Below, piece after piece: positions 25,254 through 34,830 of a DNA stretch of 64,000 bases; the first letter of the stretch is position 1; each line of letters opens with the position of its first letter. The stretch spans positions 1,426,001 through 1,490,000 of the forward strand of contig NZ_CP070352.1 in NCBI RefSeq assembly GCF_016919405.1, given 5' to 3'. The notes beneath the pieces are model-generated. The model was given only the letters and a program-made list of their open reading frames with translations, was not told the DNA's origin and searched no databases. The position numbers and the translations under genes are program-made. This DNA comes from Ensifer sp. PDNC004. GTDB lineage: Bacteria > Pseudomonadota > Alphaproteobacteria > Rhizobiales > Rhizobiaceae.

Positions 25254-26513
25254 ATGAATATGACGGCAACCCAGGCAAAACAGGATGCAGGCCACGCCCA
25301 GGCCCGGCGCCCAGCCGACGAGGCGATCGCGGCGGATGCCCGCGCGCTTTCCGAACAGTTGAAGGCGATGCGCGAGCGGCTGTTCCCGCCGACGGCGATG
25401 AAGACGCTGCGCAGCTTCACCTCGGGCGAGGCGGCCAAGCTGATCGGCGTTTCCGACGGTTATCTGCGCCAGCTTTCGCTTGCCGGCGAAGGGCCGCAGC
25501 CCGATACCGGTCTTGGTGGCCGCCGTTCCTATTCGCTCTCCGACATCAATGCGCTGCGCCGGCATCTGGCCGAGCAGGCCCTTGCCAAGGGCAACGCCGC
25601 CAAGGCGCGCAGCTATCTGAAATGGCGCGATGCGGAAGCGGGTGAACATCTGCAGGTGATCTCGGTCACCAACTTCAAGGGCGGCTCCGGCAAGACGACC
25701 TCTTCGGTGCACATCGCGCAATATCTCGCCATGACCGGCCACCGGGTGCTTGCCGTCGACCTCGACCCGCAGGCGTCGCTGTCCGCCCTCTTCGGCTACC
25801 AGCCGGAACTCGACCTCACCGGCAACGACACGCTCTATGGCGCGATCCGCTACGACGCCGAAGCACGCCCGCTGAAGGACATCATCCGCAAGACCTATTT
25901 CGACGGTCTCGATCTGGTGCCCGGCAATCTCGAACTGCAGGAATTCGAGCACACGACGCCGCAGGCTCTGGGCGCGCGCCAAAACGGCACGGACGCGGGG
26001 CCGCTGTTCTTCGCCCGCGTGCAGGCAGCGCTGGCCAGCGTCGCCGACGACTATGACGTCGTCATCATCGACTGCCCGCCGCAACTCGGTTACCTGACGC
26101 TGTCGGCGCTGTGCGCCTCGACGTCCGTCGTCGTCACCGTGCATCCGCAGATGCTCGACGTCGCCTCGATGAACCAGTTCCTCTACATGACCTCGGATCT
26201 GCTCAGCGTCGTGCGCGAGGCCGGCGGCGAACTGAATTTCGACTTCCTGCGCTATCTCGTCACCCGCTTCGAGCCGAATGACGGGCCGCAGGCACAGATC
26301 GTCGGCTTCATGCGCTCGCTCTTCGGCGACCGCGTGCTGACGTCGGCCATGGTGAAGTCCACCGCGGTTTCCGATGCCGGCCTGACGAAGCAGACGCTCT
26401 ACGAGGTCGGGCGGGAGAATTTTACCCGCGCCACCTATGACCGCGCGATCGAATCGCTGAACGCCGTCAACGGCGAGATTGAAGCGCTCATTCACGCGGC
26501 TTGGGGGCGCTGA
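25254..26513 (+). CDS. repA: Plasmid partitioning protein RepA (ParA-type ATPase)
   Basis: 419 residues, the usual length for repABC RepA. An N-terminal helix-turn-helix region (TLRSFTSGEAAKLIGVSDGY with a wing ending in GRRSYSLSDI, about 50-105) precedes the ParA domain. That domain has the deviant Walker A FKGGSGKTTSSVHIAQYL, Walker A' DLDPQASLSALFG, and Walker B VVIIDCPPQLGYLTLS. ATG 25254 has AAGGAG 9 bases upstream; an earlier ATG at 25209 has none. RepA segregates the replicon with RepB and represses its own operon. The repB start lies 5 bases after its stop. No repC follows. Confidence 0.93.
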   Translation: MNMTATQAKQDAGHAQARRPADEAIAADARALSEQLKAMRERLFPPTAMKTLRSFTSGEAAKLIGVSDGYLRQLSLAGEGPQPDTGLGGRRSYSLSDINALRRHLAEQALAKGNAAKARSYLKWRDAEAGEHLQVISVTNFKGGSGKTTSSVHIAQYLAMTGHRVLAVDLDPQASLSALFGYQPELDLTGNDTLYGAIRYDAEARPLKDIIRKTYFDGLDLVPGNLELQEFEHTTPQALGARQNGTDAGPLFFARVQAALASVADDYDVVIIDCPPQLGYLTLSALCASTSVVVTVHPQMLDVASMNQFLYMTSDLLSVVREAGGELNFDFLRYLVTRFEPNDGPQAQIVGFMRSLFGDRVLTSAMVKSTAVSDAGLTKQTLYEVGRENFTRATYDRAIESLNAVNGEIEALIHAAWGR

Positions 26514-26518
26514 CCGAC

Positions 26519-27598
26519 ATGGCTGGCAACCGCAAGAACGAACTGCGCGCACTCTTTTCGGGCAATGTCGCCCCGGCGGCACCTGCCGCGGAAGCGGACG
26601 ACAAGGCGCCCGCCGCACCAAGCGCGCAGCCGGCAAAGCCGGTGGTCGTCCCTGCAGCCCAGGCCGACGTGCCGCGGGCGGCCTCCGGCGCGATCAAGGC
26701 CATGGGGCTTTCACTCGGCAGTATCACCCGCGAGGCGGAAGAGGCGCGCGCACTGCGCGAGGCCCTGCACCAGGGCGAGCGCGTCGTCGAGCTTGATCCG
26801 GAACTGATCGACGCGTCCTTCGTCGGCGACCGCCTGACCGATGGCGAGACCGACGATCCGGAATTCCTGGCGCTCGCCGACAGCATTCGCGACAGCGGCC
26901 AGCAGTCGCCGATCCTCGTGCGTCCGCACCCGCAGAAGCAAGGCCGTTACCAGACCGCCTACGGTCACCGTCGCCTCAACGCCGTGCGCAGCCTCGGCAT
27001 CAAGGTCAAGGCCATCGTCCGGCCGCTGACCGACGACGAGCTGGTGCTGGCGCAGGGCAAGGAAAACGCCGAGCGGCGCAACCTGTCCTTCATCGAGCGC
27101 GCCATGTTTGCGTCGGCGCTCGCCGACCGCGGCTTCGACCGCAAGGTGATCGGCGAGGCGCTCGCGGTGCAGAAGAGCGAGCTGTCGCGCCTGCTGCAGG
27201 TGGCCGAAGGCGTGCCGCCGGCGATCGCTCGCGCCATCGGCCCGGCGCCGAAGGTCGGCCGCGAACGCTGGATGGCCTTTGGCGCGCTGCTTGAGGATAT
27301 GGCGACCGTGGAACTGGCGCAGGAAGAGTGCCGCGCGCGCCGCTTCCTCGAAGCCGAAAGCGACCAGCGGTTCCAGATCGTCTTCACCCGCCTGTCGCGC
27401 AAGCCGAAGCCGGATGCAGCGGCGACCAAGCCGGAAGCGTTGGTCGACGCCGGCGGGCGCGCCTTTGCCAAGCTCAAGCGCGACGGCAAGAATGCCCGCA
27501 TCGAGTTCTCGGCCGATGTCGATCCCGCCTTCATCGACGAGGTCGTCGAGCTGCTTGCAAGGCATCATGCGGTGTTTGCGTCCGGCCGCGAAGGCTGA
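26519..27598 (+). CDS. repB: Plasmid partitioning protein RepB (ParB-type)
   Basis: 359 residues. The N-terminal RepB signature GAIKAMGLSLGSITREAEEA is followed by the ParB/Srx-like domain (DDPEFLALADSIRDSGQQSPILVRPHP, YQTAYGHRRLNA), the motif QGKENAERRNLSFIERAMFA and a helix-turn-helix with VQKSELSRLLQVAEGVPPAI. It binds centromere-like parS sites and activates the RepA ATPase. Normally repC, the replication initiator, follows within about 200 bases; here a terminator and then ftsK follow. This is therefore an orphan partition pair. Confidence 0.92.
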   Translation: MAGNRKNELRALFSGNVAPAAPAAEADDKAPAAPSAQPAKPVVVPAAQADVPRAASGAIKAMGLSLGSITREAEEARALREALHQGERVVELDPELIDASFVGDRLTDGETDDPEFLALADSIRDSGQQSPILVRPHPQKQGRYQTAYGHRRLNAVRSLGIKVKAIVRPLTDDELVLAQGKENAERRNLSFIERAMFASALADRGFDRKVIGEALAVQKSELSRLLQVAEGVPPAIARAIGPAPKVGRERWMAFGALLEDMATVELAQEECRARRFLEAESDQRFQIVFTRLSRKPKPDAAATKPEALVDAGGRAFAKLKRDGKNARIEFSADVDPAFIDEVVELLARHHAVFASGREG

Positions 27599-27915
27599 GC
27601 GAAGCCTACGTCTTAGAAACGTTCGATAGGGCCCGCGTGATGCGCTCACGCGGGCCCGATTCGTTTTCCCGGTGGAGCCGGTGGCGAGCCACCGTGGGCA
27701 TCCCTTAGCGAGCGCCGATATCGCCTTCATCCAAGAAATATTTTCGGCCGTGCGAGGGCGGCGACGGGATGTCGCGGTCGCCTTGGGGCGTCGGGCCTCG
27801 CCGTTGCATCAAGCCCACAGAAAGACGGCAATCGACCGTCGAGTCCGGTTCGAAACGGGGCGTTGGAAGGGACTTGTTAACCTTCATTTCCTATCGCTTA
27901 GAAGGCCCCGCGGCG
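27599..27915. promoter_or_regulatory. repB-ftsK intergenic region
   Basis: 317 bases. The first part holds the repB terminator. The rest probably carries the ftsK promoter, with GTTAACCTT at about 27877-27885 and AGAAGG before the start codon. There is no repC, no recognisable antisense RNA hairpin like those of repB-repC spacers, and no convincing parS palindrome. Confidence 0.5.
27629..27657 (+). terminator. Rho-independent terminator after repB
   Basis: GGGCCCGCGTG at 27629-27639 pairs perfectly with CACGCGGGCCC at 27647-27657 around a 7-base loop, followed by GATTCGTTTT. It isolates repAB from ftsK. Confidence 0.88.
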
Positions 27916-30792
27916 ATGTCTCTAGCTCTTCCAGGACCCATGCGTATTCCCAGGACAAACTTCTCACAGGCTGCTTTGCATGATGCAAACCAGGCGGATT
28001 ATTTCGATGGTCCGCAGGATGATGCGTTGAGCGGTATGCCCACCCATGAGGCGGACCCCGCCGACCCCTATCAGTTGTACGAGGCGCCGGCGGCGCCCCG
28101 CCGGCCGGCAAACCAGCAGGCCGAAACCGCGAGCCGTGCGACCCGCCTCTATGGGCAGGGTTCCGCCTACGCTCCTGCACAGGTGACGTCGACGATGAGC
28201 GAACCCTTGCCGACCCTCTCGGAGATTGCCGGCCACTACGGTGATTCCACCTGGGAGAGCCATTTCTTCCTGGCCCCGAACGTGCGCTTTACCCGCACGC
28301 CCGAGCGCGAATTCATGAAGCGGCGCGCGCCGCAGGTCGAAGAAAGCGAAACGGTTACCGAAGCCGAAGAGGCGATCGTCGCGGTGGCGGCGGAGCCTGC
28401 TCCGGTCCTGGTCGAAACCGTCGAGCCCGTCGCGACGGCTCCGGTCGAACCCGCGCCGATGGAAGCTTCGGCCGCTGCTGCTGACGAGGTGCTGCAGGCC
28501 GAGGTCGCGCTGCCGTCCTACAGCCCGTCCGAACTGCTGCGTATGCTGACCAACCAGCTGCCGACCTGGACCGCGGCACAAAACACGATCGAGCCGGCCA
28601 TGCTCGAGCGCGTCGAAGCGCCGGCCGATGAGGGCGTCGCCCTTGCGCCGGTGCTGACGACGCCGATCGCCGTTTCCGCACCGGTTGCCGAAGTGACGCC
28701 CACGCCCGCTCCGACCTCAGCCGAAGCTCCCGTCGATCAGAGCGCTGCGCATTCCGTCTTCCTGTCGGACTTCGCCTTCTTCGAATTCGGCCCGGCCGAC
28801 GATGCAGAGGTTGCGGGCGCCGAAGCCGCGCATCCGAAGCCCTATGTCGAGACGCACGCGCCGGCAGCGATGACGCCCGTTATCGCTCCTGCCGTTGTCG
28901 CGCCCGCTGCGGTCACGCCGCCAGCGCCCGTGCGCCAAGTTGAAATCCGCCGCGTGCCGCCGACGGCGATCACCTCGCTGTTCCGCGTCGTGGACGTTCG
29001 TGGGGCAAAGCCCGAGGATATGCCGGCATCGCAGCCGCTTGCCGACGTTGCCCCGACTCCCGTTGCCGTGGCTGAAGAACCGGCGTCTGTCGCCGCCGCT
29101 GAAATCATCGACGCCGAACCGGTCGAAATCGAACAGCCGGCGCCGGTCGCCACGAAGGCGGCGATCACCATGCCGGCGCAGGTGACCCGCGCGCCGAGCA
29201 ACATGCCGCCCATCGGCTCGACCGACCGCGCGCCGAGCGCCGACGGCTATGAATTCCCGTCCGAAGAACTGCTGCAGGAAGCGCCGGTCGGCCAGGGCTT
29301 CTTCATGACGCAGGAGCAGCTGGAACAGAATGCCGGCCTGCTTGAAAGCGTGCTCGAAGATTTCGGCGTCAAGGGCGAGATCATCCATGTGCGTCCCGGC
29401 CCGGTCGTCACGCTCTATGAATTCGAACCGGCACCCGGCGTGAAGTCATCGCGCGTCATCAACCTTGCCGACGATATCGCCCGCTCCATGTCGGCGCTTT
29501 CGGCCCGTGTCGCGGTCGTGCCCGGCCGCAACGTCATCGGTATCGAACTGCCGAATGCGACCCGCGAGACCGTCTATTTCCGCGAGCTGATCGAATCCGT
29601 CGATTTCCGCAAGACCGGCTACAAGCTGGCGCTGTGCCTCGGCAAGACGATCGGTGGCGAGCCTGTTATCGCCGAGCTTGCGAAGATGCCGCATCTGCTC
29701 GTTGCCGGCACCACCGGCTCGGGCAAGTCGGTCGCGATCAACACCATGATCCTGTCGCTGCTCTATCGCTTGAGCCCGGATCAATGCCGCCTGATCATGG
29801 TCGATCCGAAGATGCTCGAACTCTCCGTCTATGACGGCATCCCGCATCTGCTCACCCCCGTCGTTACCGACCCGAAGAAGGCGGTGATGGCGCTGAAGTG
29901 GGCGGTGCGCGAGATGGAAGACCGCTACCGCAAGATGTCGCGGCTCGGTGTGCGTAACATCGACGGCTACAACCAGCGTGCCGCCGCTGCCCGTGAAAAG
30001 GGCGAGCCGGTCATGTGCACGGTCCAGACCGGCTTCGAAAAGGGCACCGGCGAGCCGCTGTTCGAACAGCAGGAAATGGACCTGGCGCCCATGCCCTATA
30101 TCGTCGTCATCGTCGACGAGATGGCCGACCTGATGATGGTCGCCGGCAAGGAGATCGAAGGCGCGATCCAGCGGCTGGCGCAGATGGCGCGCGCTGCCGG
30201 TATTCACCTGATCATGGCGACGCAGCGCCCCTCGGTCGACGTCATCACCGGCACGATCAAGGCGAACTTCCCGACCCGCATCTCGTTCCAGGTGACCTCG
30301 AAGATCGACAGCCGCACGATCCTCGGCGAACAGGGTGCCGAGCAGCTGCTCGGCCAGGGCGACATGCTGCACATGCAGGGCGGCGGGCGTATCGCCCGTG
30401 TCCATGGCCCGTTCGTCTCCGATCTGGAAGTCGAACACGTGGTCGCACACCTGAAGACGCAAGGGCGCCCGGAATACCTCGACACCGTCACGGCGGAAGA
30501 AGAGGAAGAAGAGCCGCAGGAGGAGACCCCGGTCTTCGACAAGAGCGCGCTTGCGTCGGAAGACGGCAACGAGCTCTACGACCAGGCGGTCAAGGTGGTG
30601 CTGCGCGACAAGAAGTGCTCGACCTCCTACATCCAGCGCCGCCTCGGTGTCGGCTACAATCGTGCGGCCTCGCTGGTCGAGCGCATGGAGAAGGAGGGCC
30701 TCGTCGGCCCGGCGAACCACGTCGGCAAGCGCGAGATCATCTACGGCAACCGCGACCACATGAGCGCGCCGGACAACGACGATATGGATTGA
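27916..30792 (+). CDS. FtsK/SpoIIIE-type DNA translocase lacking N-terminal membrane segments
   Basis: 958 residues. Residues 1-430 are a Pro/Ala/Glu-rich, probably disordered linker. There is no hydrophobic run long enough for the four membrane helices of canonical FtsK. A conserved-looking island reads [20 protein letters not shown]. From about 440 come the alpha and beta motor domains: [21 protein letters not shown], Walker [13 protein letters not shown] near 598-609, Walker [14 protein letters not shown]. The C-terminal gamma winged helix ([28 protein letters not shown]) reads DNA polarity sequences. It should pump DNA for dimer resolution or segregation. ATG 27916 is the likely start; a longer frame from 27769 lacks membrane segments too. 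Confidence 0.88.
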   Translation: MSLALPGPMRIPRTNFSQAALHDANQADYFDGPQDDALSGMPTHEADPADPYQLYEAPAAPRRPANQQAETASRATRLYGQGSAYAPAQVTSTMSEPLPTLSEIAGHYGDSTWESHFFLAPNVRFTRTPEREFMKRRAPQVEESETVTEAEEAIVAVAAEPAPVLVETVEPVATAPVEPAPMEASAAAADEVLQAEVALPSYSPSELLRMLTNQLPTWTAAQNTIEPAMLERVEAPADEGVALAPVLTTPIAVSAPVAEVTPTPAPTSAEAPVDQSAAHSVFLSDFAFFEFGPADDAEVAGAEAAHPKPYVETHAPAAMTPVIAPAVVAPAAVTPPAPVRQVEIRRVPPTAITSLFRVVDVRGAKPEDMPASQPLADVAPTPVAVAEEPASVAAAEIIDAEPVEIEQPAPVATKAAITMPAQVTRAPSNMPPIGSTDRAPSADGYEFPSEELLQEAPVGQGFFMTQEQLEQNAGLLESVLEDFGVKGEIIHVRPGPVVTLYEFEPAPGVKSSRVINLADDIARSMSALSARVAVVPGRNVIGIELPNATRETVYFRELIESVDFRKTGYKLALCLGKTIGGEPVIAELAKMPHLLVAGTTGSGKSVAINTMILSLLYRLSPDQCRLIMVDPKMLELSVYDGIPHLLTPVVTDPKKAVMALKWAVREMEDRYRKMSRLGVRNIDGYNQRAAAAREKGEPVMCTVQTGFEKGTGEPLFEQQEMDLAPMPYIVVIVDEMADLMMVAGKEIEGAIQRLAQMARAAGIHLIMATQRPSVDVITGTIKANFPTRISFQVTSKIDSRTILGEQGAEQLLGQGDMLHMQGGGRIARVHGPFVSDLEVEHVVAHLKTQGRPEYLDTVTAEEEEEEPQEETPVFDKSALASEDGNELYDQAVKVVLRDKKCSTSYIQRRLGVGYNRAASLVERMEKEGLVGPANHVGKREIIYGNRDHMSAPDNDDMD

Positions 30793-30950
30793 TACTGGTC
30801 GCAGGCGTCGCCCAAAACACGGATATCAAGCCGTCGCTGGCAGATTGTCGGCGGCGGCTTTTCTATTGTCGCGTTGGTGGTAGTGTCGCTGGCGCCAGGA
30901 GTGGCCGTGATGTTTCCGGCCCTGATAGCGCGCATGGGATGATCTGATCG

Positions 30951-31634
30951 GTGCAGGCAGTAACGCATCGTCGCAATGAGACACCGATCTGGCCAAGCCT
31001 GACGCTTGCTCTCGTCCTTCATGCGCTCGTCGTGTTGGCGCTTTTCCTCCTCCCGTCACCGCGGCCACCTGTTCCGAGCCCGGACGAGGGGATCGCCGTT
31101 CAGATACTGGAATTGCCGCTCCCACGCTCTGAGGTGGTGCAGTCCGTGCTCGGACCGCAAGATGCGCCGCCCATCGCGCATTCCGTCCCGGAGACGGCGC
31201 CTGCTGCGGAAGCAGCCACGCTGCCCCCGGCTGCCCAGCCGGTGGTACAAGCGAAGCGGTTCTTCTCGGCGGCGATACTGGCCGATTCACGCAGCAGACA
31301 GGCGCTGGAAGGACTTTCGCAGCTTGCCGCCGACGAGCGGATCGTCCAGCTCTGCAATCTCGAGGCGATGGAGCAGGTTCATCGCTGGCGCGTCGACTTT
31401 AACCCCGACTTGCTCGTCGCCTATGCCACGTCGAATATCCTCCTGACGGGGCGGGACCTCCGCGCCGATGGCGCCGCCTTCCGCAGCAGGGGGCGTTGGT
31501 TCAACATCAAGTTTGGCTGCGCTGTGGCGCCGGATATCAAAAGCGTCGTGCGGTTCGAGTTTCAGGTCGGCGATGAAATTCCGAAAAGCGAGTGGGAGGC
31601 GCATTTCCTCCCTGCAGGCGCCGAAGCCCACTGA
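30951..31634 (+). CDS. DUF930-type protein with one membrane anchor
   Basis: 227 residues starting at GTG. A single hydrophobic anchor (SLTLALVLHALVVLALFLLP, about 16-35) is followed by a Pro-rich TonB-like linker and a C-terminal domain. The domain has RIVQLCNLEAMEQVHRWR, a central FNPDLLVAYATSN and FNIKFGCAVAPDIKSVVRFEFQVG. I recognise this C-terminal part as DUF930, a family common in Rhizobiales with unknown function. It is probably inner-membrane anchored and periplasmic. It is convergent with the SDR/SEC-C gene and separated from it by 74 bases without an obvious terminator. Confidence 0.75.
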   Translation: MQAVTHRRNETPIWPSLTLALVLHALVVLALFLLPSPRPPVPSPDEGIAVQILELPLPRSEVVQSVLGPQDAPPIAHSVPETAPAAEAATLPPAAQPVVQAKRFFSAAILADSRSRQALEGLSQLAADERIVQLCNLEAMEQVHRWRVDFNPDLLVAYATSNILLTGRDLRADGAAFRSRGRWFNIKFGCAVAPDIKSVVRFEFQVGDEIPKSEWEAHFLPAGAEAH

Positions 31635-31708
31635 TCGCCATGGCCAGGGTCCGCCTGCACCCGGCGCATTTTGGCGAGGTGCCGGACGAGAACAGGCTGC
31701 GAAGGGGA

Positions 31709-32587
31709 TCACGCCGGGGCCGGTCCGCCTTTGGCGTGGCCTGCGCGGCAGCAGTGCTTGAGTTGCTTGCCGGATCCGCAAGGGCAGGGGTCGTTTCCGC
31801 GCAGTTGCAGGCGACCGACAAGCGGCAGAAGCGCTGAGGAGGGAAGAAGGCTGGCCATCAGGATCGCCAGCCTGGCGGACATGCCGGGAATGACCAGCCG
31901 CCGCCGGGCCTTGAAACCGCGCCAGGCGCATCTTGCCACGTATTCCGGTGTGGCCTTCGGAAGCGCTTTGAACAAGGCCGCCCTGTTGGCGCCGGATTTT
32001 TCGAGGAATTCGGTCGACACCGGTCCCGGCGCAACGCAGGTCACGGTTACGCCCGTCTTTCGCGTCTCCTGGTAAAGCGCCTCGGAGAAGGAACGAACGA
32101 AGGCTTTGCTCGCATAATACATCGCCATGTACGGGCCGGGCGTGAAACTGGCGACGGAGGCCAGATTGATGATGCCGCCGCGGCCGCGCGCGACCATGCC
32201 CGGCAACAGGTGCAAGGTCAGGGCCGCTAGCGCGCGTACATTGACGTCGATCATGCCGATCTGGTCGGCAATCGGCAAAGCGGTCGCCGCGCCGCGCAGG
32301 CCATAGCCGGCGCTGTTGACAAGAACGTCGCAGACGAGGCCTTCGCGCGCGAGAAATTCGTCGAGGATGCGCGTGGCATCGGGGGCGGCAAGATCGACTG
32401 GCAAGGAGAATGCCTCGCCGCCCGCCTGGTTGATCGCAGCCTCCACGACGCGCAAGCCTTGGATGGACCGCGCGACCAGAACGACCGGCGCGCCGTCTCG
32501 CGCGGCAAGCTCGGCAATTGCTCTGCCGATACCCCGGGACGCTCCGACGACGACAATGGCGGCTCGTGGTGGGTGCTGCGATGTCAT
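31709..32587 (-). CDS. SDR oxidoreductase with C-terminal SEC-C zinc motif
   Basis: 292 residues. The SDR core has VVVGASRGIGRAIAEL (about 11-26), NSAGYG, Ser in INLASVASF and Tyr-x-x-x-Lys in YYASK. The C-terminus carries NDPCPCGSGKQLKHCC, the SEC-C metal-binding motif known from the SecA tail. It should reduce or oxidise a carbonyl compound. The SEC-C tail may bind zinc and contact ribosome, SecB-like or other partners. It overlaps the upstream acyltransferase gene as ATGA and is last in a three-gene operon. Such SDR-SEC-C fusions are uncommon in my knowledge. Confidence 0.85.
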   Translation of the reverse strand: MTSQHPPRAAIVVVGASRGIGRAIAELAARDGAPVVLVARSIQGLRVVEAAINQAGGEAFSLPVDLAAPDATRILDEFLAREGLVCDVLVNSAGYGLRGAATALPIADQIGMIDVNVRALAALTLHLLPGMVARGRGGIINLASVASFTPGPYMAMYYASKAFVRSFSEALYQETRKTGVTVTCVAPGPVSTEFLEKSGANRAALFKALPKATPEYVARCAWRGFKARRRLVIPGMSARLAILMASLLPSSALLPLVGRLQLRGNDPCPCGSGKQLKHCCRAGHAKGGPAPA

Positions 32588-33369
32588 GCGGAAGGCTCCG
32601 GCGCAGCGATGGGCGCACTGTCGTCGGCTTTCGTAAGGCCTGCCACCTCGTCGGCGATCTCGCCGTTCAATATTTCCTCGAAACGCGCCAGGGCGCGCGC
32701 GACGTTGGCGCCGTCCATGACGCGGTGGTCATAGTGGATTCTCACGGTAACCGATCCGTCGTCACCGATAGGCCCATAGTTGAAGATGGTGGTGAGCGGC
32801 GTCAGCGGATTGAGCGATTCAGCACCCAGGCCGGAGTAGACAGACAATTGGAAGGTACCGAAGCGGTGGCCCCGCTGACGCCCCATGTTCAGGCTGAGCC
32901 ACATCAGCAGCCGCCGCAACGGCGCCGGCAGGCGCGCGATCTTCAACGCCCGCCGAAATTCCCTGATCTCGGGCACGGGACGGGATCGGGCCTCCTGGAG
33001 CAGGGCGCTCAATTCGGCAATGGATCGCCGTTCGGGTGTCTTGATCGTGCTGAGGAGAACGACTCGCTCGCCTTCGTACTCGCGCTCGTGTGCCACGGAC
33101 GCGATGCTTCCGGGGTACTCATAGAGTTGCGGTCTCGGAAGCTTGATATAGGCCCGGCGCAAGTCTGGTGTCTCCTGCGAGAGCAAACCGTAGCCCTTGA
33201 GAAAAAGCACCACCCACGATGGCCGGTCCGAGCGGCTTGCCCGGGCTTTGTGCAACGCGCTGATGTCCATCTGCCGCTGCACCGTGACCCGAGGCACGCC
33301 GATGGAAAATCGCATCAGATCGCCGACGAGGCGTCGTGCGGCGGAAAGCTTGATCGGTCGGCCCCGCAT
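32584..33369 (-). CDS. Stand-alone E2-like acyltransferase (2-oxoacid dehydrogenase catalytic domain fold)
   Basis: 261 residues. The C-terminal half ends with VTVRIHYDHRVMDGANVARALARFEEIL, the DHRxxDG active-site motif of dihydrolipoamide acyltransferases and CAT-like enzymes. There is no lipoyl domain, no E3-binding domain and no neighbouring E1 or E3. It therefore cannot be an ordinary E2 and more likely acylates another acceptor. The N-terminal region has LVGDLMRFSIGVPRVTVQRQMD. It is middle gene of an operon between an ICMT-like methyltransferase (10 bases upstream) and an SDR. Together they may modify a lipid or terpenoid-like molecule; this is inference. Confidence 0.78.
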   Translation of the reverse strand: MRGRPIKLSAARRLVGDLMRFSIGVPRVTVQRQMDISALHKARASRSDRPSWVVLFLKGYGLLSQETPDLRRAYIKLPRPQLYEYPGSIASVAHEREYEGERVVLLSTIKTPERRSIAELSALLQEARSRPVPEIREFRRALKIARLPAPLRRLLMWLSLNMGRQRGHRFGTFQLSVYSGLGAESLNPLTPLTTIFNYGPIGDDGSVTVRIHYDHRVMDGANVARALARFEEILNGEIADEVAGLTKADDSAPIAAPEPSA

Positions 33370-33379
33370 AGTGCCACCT

Positions 33380-33973
33380 CTAGTAGATATAGGGTATAAT
33401 TCGCTTCGTCCTGTCCATGTAGTCGCGATATTCGGGCCCGAAGAATTCCAGCATCAGGCGCTCCTCCTTGCCCACGCGCAGGAAGAAAAGAACAGCGAAA
33501 CCAACAAGCCCCGCAAGTCCGACCATCCAGTTCGACAGCAGCAGCATCTGGCCGAGTCCCATAAGCAGGAAGCTCGTATACATCGGGTGGCGGACGGTGG
33601 CGTAAGGGCCCGTGCTGATCAGCTTGTGTTTTTCGCGAATTTCCAGCGAAATGGACCAGTTGCGGCCGAGTTCCTTATGCGTTCGACGGAAGGTCCAGAT
33701 CGCGGCGGCGAACACGAACGCCCCAAGCCCGACCAGCCAAGGTTGGGCGACGTAGTCGGCAAATCTCGGAATTCCCGTCGCCACATAGAGTGCCGGCACA
33801 ATGGCAAGGCCGAGCGAAGCAGCAGCCAGGCCAATCGTATCGGTCGTCGATCGACGGTTGCTCATCACCCGCACACGCCTTGCGCGGCGTTCGAACGGGT
33901 AACGGACGACATACCAGGCAATGATGCCCACGACCCAGACGATTTCGCCGATGGAAGCGGCAGACATGTTCAC
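33380..33973 (-). CDS. Isoprenylcysteine/phospholipid methyltransferase-like membrane protein (ICMT/PEMT family)
   Basis: 197 residues with about five hydrophobic segments. The conserved C-terminal block is LISTGPYATVRHPMYTSFLLMGLG followed by RVGKEERLMLEFFGPEYRDYMDRTKRIIP. The RHPxY and EE motifs form the SAM site of this membrane methyltransferase family. Bacterial members methylate carboxyl groups or lipids, and the substrate here is unknown. It is the first gene of the three-gene minus-strand operon. Confidence 0.83.
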   Translation of the reverse strand: MNMSAASIGEIVWVVGIIAWYVVRYPFERRARRVRVMSNRRSTTDTIGLAAASLGLAIVPALYVATGIPRFADYVAQPWLVGLGAFVFAAAIWTFRRTHKELGRNWSISLEIREKHKLISTGPYATVRHPMYTSFLLMGLGQMLLLSNWMVGLAGLVGFAVLFFLRVGKEERLMLEFFGPEYRDYMDRTKRIIPYIY

Positions 33974-34153
33974 GTTGGCTCACCCAAGCTCTTTTGTGCG
34001 GATGCTGGTCCGCAGGTGGCAATCACGCACGAGACTGCCATGCGTCGCTCGGACCTGACAAGGCAATAAAACCGCAGCGGTCGAGAACACCGTTGCCGGG
34101 CGATGAAGGCGTTTCCTTGTGCCTGGTCAGGCGTGGCGTGGCGCGCTCGCCCG

Positions 34154-34723
34154 CTAGCCGCCGTTCATCTCTCGCAGCCGCGTGATGAACTGCTGCGGCC
34201 TTAGCCAGATGCCAGGTGTCTTGTAACCCATGGATCGCGCGATGTCGGCAACGAAAGCGTTGCAGTTGTAGATCGACGCCTGCCAGAAGCGGGCTTCGGA
34301 CTTGAGCTTCCGGATTTTGGCAACGACGTCGCGATATTGCGCTTCCGTCAACATGACGCGCCAGCTCGCGGACCTGTATTGTTCCTCCAGGTCGCCGTCG
34401 CTGGCGCCAGTTTCGGCCGGAACCGGCAGAAGGTGGCCAATAACATAGGGGGCGGTATCGCTTGTGGCGGGTGCAAGCCCCGCAACTTCCGGATTGACCA
34501 TTGCTCCCGACTTGCTGAGCTGGCCGAAAATTACATAGGAGTGCCCGTAGCTGAGCGCATAACGAGAGCGGAACTCGATGAAGTAGCCCTGATTGCTCTG
34601 TTGCGATGTGCCCGCATAGCTTGAGACAAACCGCGGCTGTGGGCCCTTATCCTGCGATTGACACGCCGTGAGCGCCATTGTGGCCAATACGGCGAACGAA
34701 ATAAGACCTCGTGAACGCATCAT
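34154..34723 (-). CDS. Hypothetical lipoprotein
   Basis: About 189 residues. The lipoprotein signal MMRSRGLISFAVLATMALTAC ends in a lipobox (LTAC), so the mature protein is lipid-anchored. The body has YFIEFRSRYALSYGHSYVIFG near its start and IYNCNAFVADIARSMGYKTP near the end; the Asn-Cys-Asn segment recalls cysteine-peptidase-like envelope proteins, but that link is weak. Start is ATG 34723 or 34720; AGGA lies immediately upstream. It lies next to a second small lipoprotein and an L,D-transpeptidase, all on the minus strand, in an envelope-themed patch. Confidence 0.75.
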   Translation of the reverse strand: MMRSRGLISFAVLATMALTACQSQDKGPQPRFVSSYAGTSQQSNQGYFIEFRSRYALSYGHSYVIFGQLSKSGAMVNPEVAGLAPATSDTAPYVIGHLLPVPAETGASDGDLEEQYRSASWRVMLTEAQYRDVVAKIRKLKSEARFWQASIYNCNAFVADIARSMGYKTPGIWLRPQQFITRLREMNGG

Positions 34724-34830
34724 TCCTGCGCCATCTTTCCCGAATTCTGATGAGCACACGAGAATGCCACTTACGGCTTTCGGTCCGCGCACCCCTACGA
34801 GTGGCCGGGCTGGCCACGATCAGACAGGGC

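Noticed and set aside
32584..33369. Subunit E2 of a pyruvate or branched-chain dehydrogenase complex
   Set aside because: No lipoyl or subunit-binding domain, and no E1 or E3 gene nearby.
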